From: Siphonodentalium dalli
Lineage: Eukaryota; Mollusca; Scaphopoda; Gadilida; Siphonodentaliidae
Length of the DNA stretch: 64,000 nt
Assembly: GCA_032622095.1 (NCBI GenBank)
Contig: CP136066.1
Span: forward strand, 41,491,835-41,555,834
Direction: 5' to 3'
The notes beneath the pieces are model-generated. The model was not told the DNA's origin. It searched no databases and was given only the letters and a program-made list of their open reading frames with translations. A program made the position numbers and the translations under genes. Below, piece after piece: positions 56,660-64,000 of the stretch (position 1 is its first letter; each line of letters begins with the position of its first letter).

Positions 56660-56869
56660 ATGTGCAATTGTTTTCCAGACCCCCCCCCCCCCACTGCCGA
56701 CGAGCGTAACACTTGTTTGGGCATTGTGGAGAGAAGAATCAAAATATTAAAGAACAAAGAAACCGGCACCATTCACCAGCGCCGGACAAATGATGCATGG
56801 AAAGAAATTTCTTTGGAAATAGCAGGGAAATATCCAAACAGAACCAAAACACAAACAAAATTCTTCTGA
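56660..56869 (+). pseudogene. Myb/SANT-like segment, copy 2
   Basis: Preceded by acceptor-like AATTGTTTTCCAG and a run of C. The frame reads TADERNTCLGIVERRIKILK, then NDAWKEISLEIAGKYPNR, ending at the same stop as copy 1. Differences from copy 1 are mostly single substitutions. Confidence 0.5.
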
Positions 56870-56931
56870 TACGTTATCTTCTTGGCTCTTCATTTTCACG
56901 CTGTGCTAATTAAAAAACCTCATTAATATCA

Positions 56932-57198
56932 TCATTCTGCAGATATATAAACGCAAGCATGAGTCTCCACACAATTATACCCAAAAATTATACCGCTATA
57001 CATGCCGATTGTGGCCGGTGAGTGTTCATGAATTAGTCGTAAGACGGCGTCAATTGACAGGTGACAAATCTGATAGATTGGATCAATCACACCATCGACA
57101 GCGTGTGTCGTTTGCGCTAAAGCAAAGATACCTTTGCGTTCAGCCGCTACCATATAAACTACCTGGTTTATAAAATAGTCTCGCTTGGTGAATAGCAC
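56932..57198 (-). other. unidentified reading frame running inward from the right TIR
   Basis: 88 codons from the terminus inward, opposite in strand to the SANT-like segment (VVYMVAAERKGIFALAQTTH ... IDPIYQICHLSIDAVLRL). The fragment at 59,765-60,028 keeps the frame open with scattered substitutions. Copy 1 has lost four bases here. No family recognised, and the complementary strand is also open, so coding status is uncertain. Confidence 0.25.
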
Positions 57199-57449
57199 CC
57201 CAGTGCTTTAGCGCAAACGACACACGCTGTCGATGGTGTGATTGATCCAATCTATCAGATTTGTCACTTGTCAATTGACGCCGTCTTACGACTAATTCAT
57301 GAACACTCACCGGCCACAATCGGCATGTATAGCGGTATAATGTTTGGGTATAATTGTGTGGAGACTCATGCTTGCGTTTATATATCTGCAGAATGAGTTT
57401 CAATGATATTAATGGGTTTTTTTAATAAGCACAGTGTGAAAACGAAGAG

Positions 57450-57650
57450 CCAAGAAGATAACGTCTCAGAAGAATTTTGTTTGTGTTTTGGTTCTTTTGG
57501 ATATTTCCCTGCTATTTCCAAAGAAATTTCTTTCCATGCATCATTTTTCCGGCGCTGGTGAATGGTGCCGGGTTCTTTGTTCTTTAATATTTTGATTCTT
57601 CTCTCCACAATGCCCAAAAAAGTGTTACGCTCGTCGGCAGTAGGGGGGGG
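57450..57650 (-). pseudogene. Myb/SANT-like segment, copy 3
   Basis: Minus-strand frame ADERNTFLGIVERRIKILKN, then NDAWKEISLEIAGKYPK. Here the frame shifts after the helix and runs past the position of the stop in copies 1 and 2. The upstream TTGTTTTCCAG acceptor is retained. Confidence 0.45.
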
Positions 57651-59223
57651 GGTCTGGAAAACAATTGCACATATAGGGCCCAAAAAGTTTTTTCCCTACC
57701 CCAAGGGACCCACCACCCCATTTGTGCAAATTTGTTCCTCCAAATGTTAGGGACCCACCCCCTTTCTCATGTTTTTATCAAAATTTCAGAGTTTTTTAGC
57801 CGTTCTTCAATAACTGTGTTAACTACCTTTCAATCCCATTCCACTATCCTTTTTTGGTGCAAAGTGTGTAAAATTAAGACTCAAGCAATAACATCCTTAA
57901 TCGGTAAAGCACAGGTCAGAAAAACGATAAATAAACTGTATTTCCACGTGTTTCCTGCTGTTTCCAGTATCTAACAACAATAATAAAGAATTGTATAGGT
58001 ACACTGTATGTCACAAATTGCCCTAGACCGCATTATAGCCTTAATATAGCGAGTTTAGTCTGACAGAGATCACTGGCCAGTGTAAATAGTGGTAAACAGG
58101 TCAGGGGTTCTACAATTATTTGTGCATGATCAAAGAACTCTTTAGTCTTATCCACAGGGGTGGGTGAGGAGGGGAATTGTTTTGGTTAGGTATACACATA
58201 GATATATGGTTATTATACCCCCGATATTAGTCGGCGGGTATATAGTTGACGTCTCGAGCCGTCCGTGCGTCCGTCCGTACAAACATTTTGCATCATAACT
58301 CAAGAGTCGGTTGTCATATTTTGATGCTCTATGACATGTGACGGACCAGAAATGGGGAACGAATATGCATAATATCACGGATTGTGAGTACCAATGCCTA
58401 CCAGAGTTATCCATGGCCCTGTTTATGAAATTCAATCCGTACAAAGTTCTTGCCATATAAGTTGAAGTGTCGGTTGTGGAATTTTGAAGTGGTTTGGTAT
58501 GGTGATAGACCTGAATGATACGGGAAGGATGTATGCAGATATTACTGCATATCACAGGTTTTGCCCGTCGATGCATACCAGAGCTACCAACTTGGTTCCA
58601 TCCGTAAACACAGTTTGCATAATTATAACTCAACCATTTGTATGTATATTTGTGCACTAGAGTCTGCAGTATAGTCTCAGTCAGATTTTATTCTTGATTT
58701 TAGTTTGAACTTTGAAGACATTGAAGAATGTCATTTCTCAAAGCATCTGAATGCATCACATTATTTCAGTTCATCTATTTGTAAGCGATAACAGTATACA
58801 TTTAGTATTGTTGTTTAGTCTTGTTGAGCAGTATTTAAGCTTCAAGATGAAGTTCGTAAATTCAAGGAGAATAGCGTCACCTTCAGTTGGGATTGTCTGA
58901 ACAATAAACAGTAACGGCCATTCATCATAACCAATTCAGTTTTATTTGGATAAGTGCTGCAAATTAACATTACTTGCAATCATTAAAAAGATGAGAAATA
59001 ACCAGAAGGAATGAATTTGATGCATGTCAGAACAATACAGTATTTCAGACATTAGAAATTTATGAGATAGCCTTTTCAATTTCATGTTATGCAACAATCG
59101 GGTCAATGATATCTAGTCAACATTGAGTATTCACCATGTAGTATTTGTGATACAGTTTTTTTTAATTTTATTACTTTTATTCGGGTAATACAACTGGGTA
59201 ATACATTTTTTTTTTTTACTAAA

Positions 59224-59541
59224 TTACGGTTTTCCACTGAGAAGTGGGACGGGATCCTGTGAAATCCAGAATGTTGCTAAATCTGAGGCTAAATAGTCAC
59301 TATAGCTGTTTATATAGCCATATGCCAACAAACATGATATTAACATGCTTACAAACAACATTACATGGTCAGTACTCGTAAATTGTTTGAAAAAAACCCA
59401 TTTTGGGAAAAAAATACAAGCACGATTGTTTCGGCCTCTGGACCACCCACCCACCCCGGCCCTATATACGGATTTTTTTTTAGACCCCCTCATGTCGTCG
59501 GTGGTATATTTTGCCCCACGTCCTTGTCCTCGGTTGATCAT
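59224..59541 (-). other. unidentified left-end reading frame of copy 3
   Basis: 105 codons starting MINRGQGRGAKYTTDDMRGS, with a hydrophobic stretch (VMLFVSMLISCLLAYGYI). Copy 1 has a one-base loss and copy 2 an early TGA in the same frame, so at most one copy is intact. Family unknown. Confidence 0.25.
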
Positions 59542-59761
59542 TGTTGAAATGTGTACAAACGTGTACTGTTACACGCATACACGCAGCATGTTTATGTGAC
59601 CGGTGGTCAATCTATGATTGACGCCAATCACATTGATTGGATAATCCTATACCGCGCGGCGATGTCTTCCCATCGATATGTCCACCGATAGCTTCGCATT
59701 GAGCGTCGCCTCGTAAAACTACCTGGACTATATTATAAACCCAGCCGGTGAATAGCACCCA

Positions 59762-60030
59762 GGGGTGGTATTCACCAAGCGAGACTATTTTATAAACCAG
59801 GTAGTTTATTTGGTAGCGGCTGAACGCAAAGATATCTTCGCTTTAGCGCCAACGACACAAGCTGTCGATGATGTGATTGACCCAATCTATCAGATTTGTC
59901 ACTTGTCAATGGACACCGTTTCACGACTAATTCGTGAACACTTACCGGCCATGTATAGCGGTATAATTATTGGGTATAATTGTATGGAGACTCATGCTGG
60001 CGTTTTTCATCTGCAGAATGAGTTTTGATG
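59762..60030 (-). mobile_element. TGGGTGCTATTCACC TIR element, copy 4 (right-end fragment)
   Basis: Begins GGGGTGGTATTCACCAAGCG at the junction with copy 3 and stops near CTGCAGAATGAGTTTTGATG. It repeats, in mirror image, the copy 1 / copy 2 junction. Confidence 0.65.
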
Positions 60031-61014
60031 ATATTTAGGCCAGTACGAGTTTTCGAAAAATCCAATCGACCCCGCACTTCCGAGCCCCTAGATTTCTTGC
60101 TATTTTAGTTTGCAGTGACCCCTGGGACACATTGCACGGGTGTGCGATTTTTTATTCCGGATTGGCACGGTCCTTTAAAATAGGTTTTAATGGTTTTTAA
60201 AGCTATTTTTTACATAATTCGATAACACGACCATAGATTCGATCCAGAATTTCCTCTGGAGATCATGAGATTATTTTCGTGACCGAAATAAATTGTTAGA
60301 ATGAAATAAGCCGATGTTTTTTTGTCATATAGTAATAACGGTGGCCCTAAAATTTAATTTATTGATTTTTTTCTTCGAAATTTCAGGCGTTTTTCATAAA
60401 TATGACGACGAAACAGGTCGATAACTGCATATCTGGAGGGGGAATATCGTCGCAATTGCTATCAAAAACTTCTGTGGACATTTGCTCACCAATAAATATA
60501 GATATGTAGAATGCGGTCCATGTGAATCGGTAACAGGAGCGTAAAACTTAACCCTCCCCCACTAAAAGCCCAAAAATCCCTAATGCATAGGTTGTGCCAA
60601 TAACGTCTCGTTGTCGATGCACATAGGCTAGTTTTCCGCATATTAATACCAAAATGCTCTCTAGGAACTAATACTGAGCAAAAGATAGCATGAAAATTAA
60701 AATTTAATTATAATTGATGCTCATTGTTGATTTTTTTGCTCAAAATTACAAATAATTCAGCTGCACAGAAGTATGCAAAGCGCTTAACTAAAGCGCTACC
60801 TTTACCAAAGACAGCATCTATACATAGACATATATTATCACATAATTTGGCCATAAAAGCAGTTTCATAATTATCGGTAATAGACACGTTTAATAACAGC
60901 GCGTGCGATGACGTCATGGCGTTCTTCAAATAACTTGCGATCGCTGTAGTTTATGATTGTTGTTTTCGATGAATATTTCGCGTTGCTTCGGGTTTATTTG
61001 ATCATGTGATAAAA
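60031..61014. other. unique stretch, no gene seen
   Basis: Minus-strand 73-codon open stretch at 60,708-60,929 has no recognised domain. No repeat ends seen. Confidence 0.45.
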
Positions 61015-61160
61015 GGTATCTCACACTCGTTCTATTTTATACGTAATTTATCAACCTCGTCCTCTAAATTCTATTTGAGCCTCGGTAAACCTCGGCTCAA
61101 ATCGAATTTAGTGAACTCGGTTGATAAATTCCGTATAAAATAGAAACTCATGTGAGATCC
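61015..61160. repeat. foldback element (146 bp)
   Basis: Arms of ~67 bases: TTCTATTTTATACGTAATTT and AACCTCGTCCTCTAAATTCT pair with GAATTTAGTGAACTCGGTTG and AATTCCGTATAAAATAGAAA. Loop TCGGTAAACCTC. Confidence 0.8.
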
Positions 61161-61209
61161 TCTATTTCTAATATATATTTATGATATGTCGTGATCAATT
61201 ATTTGTTCA

Positions 61210-61684
61210 AAACTTCATGATGCTGCTGTCAGAATACAGAACAGATTGATGAGTGATACGGCGTCCCAGAGTGAAAAATCCGAAGCACGTCGGTTTCGGT
61301 CTGCCTGTATACCACTGGAATCGAATGAGAATGCTAATAAATATTCTAAATCGACATGGGATGTGCATCAGTTACAACGACATACAAACAATTCTATCAG
61401 TGTGGACAGATATACAAACTACTGGTGAAAGTTGTGTTGTGCCAATTAACATTGATGTGGGATTTTTCACCTACGCCGAAGCCGATAATTTCGAACAAAA
61501 AGCTGATAAACTAGATGAAACATTTCAAAATGTTATGAACATTGTCATCTTTCAAAGCAGAGTACTTAGCGAGAAGCAGAAACATGTATCTGAACAGGAA
61601 GGAACTTCGATAAACATGAACACTATTCATGAATGCCCTAACATTAACGTTAAACGTGCATCTCTAGTTCATTTGAAGGGGTTA
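61210..61684 (+). pseudogene. fragment of a repeated invertebrate protein family, cut by an LTR
   Basis: First frame KLHDAAVRIQNRLMSDTASQ, then a +1 shift into RVKNPKHVGFGLPVYHWNRM, LNRHGMCISYNDIQTIL and FFTYAEADNFEQKADKLDET. This resembles unnamed proteins that recur many times in cnidarian, mollusc and lancelet genomes (T/NPKHVGLG.. H..RS...., LN..G...SY, DN.D...DTLDG). I know no formal family name or activity. The homology stops where the LTR begins at 61,685, in mid-protein. It is a decayed copy disrupted by a frameshift and by the insertion. Confidence 0.5.
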
Positions 61685-62143
61685 TGTGAGGTAATGAACA
61701 CATATATATAGTAGGTACAAGTCTTTATTATGTTGTGAATAATATATGCAGTGTGTACAAATATAATGATCAAGAGTCGCCGCGAAGTGATGTCCCCGAA
61801 TGGGTGATGCCTGGTGTGAATGATGCCTGGATATGATCTAGGTATGAGATGAGTCTAGTGAAAGCATGATGTGATGGGATGTGGTTGTTTCTTATATACT
61901 ATTTGGGATGCATATTAGATGAGGCGTTTGGCACTACACATCGGGATTGGTTCCACCGTTATGGTCATCTCCCTTGACCATATTTGGGAGCCATCTTCAT
62001 TGTGTGTATGTCTTCGCTGGGAGTAAGACGTGTGAGGTTTCGTTAAGAACCGAACACGAATATCTGAGTTTGGGGTTTTATATATTGGGACATTCGTATA
62101 GTTTGAATCAAGTTGTGAGATTATAATGGGTAGTTATCTCACA
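61685..62143 (-). mobile_element. 3' LTR of a minus-strand LTR retroelement
   Basis: On the minus strand it begins TGTGAGATAA (62,143) and ends TTACCTCACA (61,685), a 459-base segment with 10-base near-perfect inverted ends. Inside are TATATAAG (61,892-61,899) and AATAAAG (61,723-61,729), placed as promoter and poly(A) signal of an LTR. A purine-rich GGGTGGGGGG lies just upstream at 62,149-62,158, as a polypurine tract would. The second LTR lies outside the window, so identity between LTRs and the target duplication cannot be checked. The ends could extend two bases (TATGTGAG). Confidence 0.75.
61892..61899 (-). promoter_or_regulatory. LTR TATA box
   Basis: TATATAAG on the minus strand, about 165 bases before the AATAAA at 61,724-61,729. 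This spacing is plausible for an R region. Confidence 0.5.
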
Positions 62144-62959
62144 TATGTCCCCCCACCCGTGTAAGATTTTTCGCGCAGCGGAAAATCTTATGTAACATCA
62201 AAATTATGGACCTAACTGGGGTATTTGTGACCATGGTATGGATGAGGCTGAAATGAAATATAATGACGATGGTGATCATATAGTAAGTCGATCGATACTT
62301 TGTAACATTGATTGTGGTGAAGTTATGATTAATACATATGGAACAAAGTTGTCTTAAAATGATAATACGCAATATTATGAGATTATGAAATAAATGGTGG
62401 GAAAAGCATATATGGGTTGGTATATAAAATGATCGGGCAAGCAGTGATAATGCGTGCTATATTGATATGTAGGATAAGGTGTGATAATAGAATATAGAGA
62501 TACAAGTATGAGAAGTAATGAATATAACAATACGGTAATAGTGCATGGTATGTTTTGTAAATGATGTACATTGGTGATGTATTATATAAATGCATGTTGT
62601 ATTGTTAATAAAATCATGAGGATATGTATACATTCGGTATTGTGGTAATGAGAGAACAAATGTTTCTCATCTGCCGTCAATTGCACAGGGAATTGTTGAG
62701 AGCATGTGTCAGAGGTGAAATGTTGTTTGGAGTGTGGTATATGAGGCATTTATTAATGCGTTTGTTGATAGGTGGCGAGATCCGTTACCAATGTTATTGA
62801 TGATAATCGGCGGTCAGTTGTCTAACTCTTGGGATTGGCACGTGTCATAATGGAGTTAGCATACACAGCTGACGGGGTATGCATGCAGTAACGATATTAG
62901 AATTAGTCTGTGGGTTTGTGCCCCTTATAGGAAAAAAAATGGTATTATTGGGAAAATGA
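62144..62959 (-). other. region between env-like frame and LTR
   Basis: About 800 bases, minus strand very poor in G and rich in A/T/C. Two short open stretches (62,139-62,372; 62,383-62,595) have no domain. Probably retroelement 3' untranslated sequence including the polypurine tract. Confidence 0.5.
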
Positions 62960-64000
62960 TCAATATAGATTAAGTGGTGGGTTATGGATGGACGCGTGAG
63001 TTTTTATTATTTTCATAGGTCGTAATGTGGATGATTCATCATCAACATCTCGCGGGTGTTTTTTGGGAAATGTCAAATCTTCTTGTGTGGTTTGTATTTG
63101 AGGTTGCTTAGCTGGAGACAAATGAATATCTTTCGTAGCTTCATTGGGTATTGGTGGGGTTAGTCTGTGACGAAGTTGCGTATCAGTTCCCTTTATCCTT
63201 TGGTTAAGTTTATTTCGTCGCTTTGCGATTTTAATTCGTCGCGTGTTGTGATTGCGTTGAGTCTGATATTGGGAAATTTTCGTAATACACTGAATAATGT
63301 ATTTGCGAATTGAGATGGCAATCAGTAAAATTAATATGAACGTAATGACCGCGGGAATGATGATTTGGTAATAATCTTGTTTTTGCTTTTGTTTGATGGG
63401 TTGCAGGGAAGTGACTGTTTGCAGAAAATCATATAGGGATAGTTGCTTTATGGGGGGTAACTTGTTTGGAATCGAAATTTGAGGGGGCAAGTTATGAATT
63501 TGGGAAAATAATGGCTTCCCTTGTGGCAATTTATGTAATTCAATAGTTGATTGTAATTGGGTTATTTGTGTCTTGATGGTGATGTTTGATGAGTTCAATG
63601 TTGTGAATGCAATTAGTTTGATACTGGCTGATGTAGCTATGCACCTTGGTGGTAAAGTTATCGTTGCGATGGGGGGTAAAATTGTGATTCTATACGGTCG
63701 TTTTCTTAAGAGATTGTGATGACAGTTTACTGTAAATGTATGAGCTTTCGTGGTTGTTATAAGCCATGTACATGCCGCCAGCTTAATAGCGGATGGTAAA
63801 TTATATTGAGGGTAGATGGCTATAGGGCAATTTGTGGCGGTATTTTTTGTATCATTGGTGAATATGTTGAGTAGGCAGTTATGATTATGTGATGCGGCGA
63901 TTCAAATTTTTTGAATTTTACAATATGGTAATTTGTTTAAAATACACGGGTGATTGTCACCAATGGTGGTATATTTGGATCGGTCGGGAGATAATAGCAG
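62960..64000 (-). pseudogene. env-like glycoprotein C-terminal half of the LTR element (partial, one in-frame stop)
   Basis: On the minus strand the frame runs from the window edge to a stop at 62,960, broken once by TGA at 63,902-63,904. The upstream part is rich in Cys and Asn, as in an ectodomain. A single hydrophobic segment at about 63,308-63,364 (IPAVITFILILLIAISI) is followed by a basic, ~115-residue tail with RRIKIAKRRNK. One membrane span near the end, Cys-rich ectodomain and location just before the LTR fit an envelope-like third gene of a Ty3/gypsy-type (errantivirus-like) element. Homology is not proven. gag and pol would lie beyond 64,000. The stop indicates decay unless it is a sequencing error. 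Confidence 0.6.

Larger units (their letters stand above)
54783..57201 (+). mobile_element. TGGGTGCTATTCACC TIR element, copy 2 (2.4 kb)
   Basis: Head-to-tail with copy 1: the junction reads GAATAGCACCCC T GGGGTGCTATTC. Contains an extra ~240-base segment (about 55,430-55,690) missing from copy 1, the nested tandem-core element (55,770-56,270) and the SANT-like segment. Right end GGTGAATAGCACCCC at 57,187-57,201. Confidence 0.7.
57202..59761 (-). mobile_element. TGGGTGCTATTCACC TIR element, copy 3 (inverted, 2.56 kb)
   Basis: Mirror of copy 2 from AGTGCTTTAGCGCAAACGAC to GGTGAATAGCACCCA. About 80 bases of its right end are missing at the centre of symmetry. Carries the nested tandem-core element (58,148-58,660), the SANT-like segment and the left-end frame (59,224-59,541). 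Confidence 0.7.

Noticed and set aside
61246..61428. 60-codon frame overlapping the repeat-family fragment
   Set aside because: Only its first ~20 codons continue the family; after that the family continues in the neighbouring frame, so this is one frameshifted pseudogene, not a second gene.

Overview
This is a eukaryotic window, most likely from a marine invertebrate and possibly a mollusc. Protein-coding sequence is sparse and split into short exons with GT-AG borders. CATGTA-rich AT sequence and many small transposable elements surround it. The species call is an inference from repeat style: tandem-core elements with GTCC/ACGG/CTGT microsatellites, a tRNA-derived SINE, many foldback elements and TTAA- or TTA-flanked MITEs. 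No long gene is complete here.

Host genes. Three exons on the minus strand (47,674-47,877; 29,763-29,909; 25,260-25,450) join in phase. They encode about 180 residues of the ligand-binding (ANF_receptor) domain of a natriuretic-peptide-receptor-like or receptor guanylate cyclase protein. Introns of about 18 kb and 4.3 kb between them hold most of the mobile DNA. A short terminal exon of an unidentified plus-strand gene lies at 284-407.

Layout. 1-7.8 kb: the terminal exon, TTAA MITEs, a SINE with a 12-bp target duplication and a BED-finger fragment. 7.9-13.4 kb: an ACCCAGGT minisatellite, then a 5.1-kb satellite of 45-bp monomers with a ~362-bp higher-order period. 13.4-23 kb: MITEs, a local duplication with a paralogous empty site and a tandem-core element. 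23-30 kb: an inverted ACCCAGGT minisatellite, double-palindrome MITEs and two receptor exons, one with its 3' end and splice donor copied twice nearby. 30.6-36 kb: a tail-to-tail array of Helitron-like tandem-core elements carrying NRF-1-like sites. 37.5-45.3 kb: tandem hairpin elements and a 4.2-kb terminal-inverted-repeat element with a perfect 10-bp target duplication. 45.7-47.0 kb: a second 45-bp satellite, rich in CCAAT boxes. 47.7-52.6 kb: the first receptor exon and more MITEs. 52.6-60.0 kb: an inverted cluster of about four copies of a ~2.1-2.6 kb TIR element encoding a Myb/SANT-like segment. 61.2-64.0 kb: a decayed repeat-family protein fragment interrupted by a minus-strand LTR element whose LTR and env-like gene end are visible.

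The window is best read as receptor-gene introns filled by nested, tandem and inverted transposon insertions. Nothing resembles a bacterial operon, CRISPR array, rRNA gene or intact tRNA gene. Coordinates of elements were read by eye, so repeat edges are approximate unless terminal repeats or target duplications fix them.
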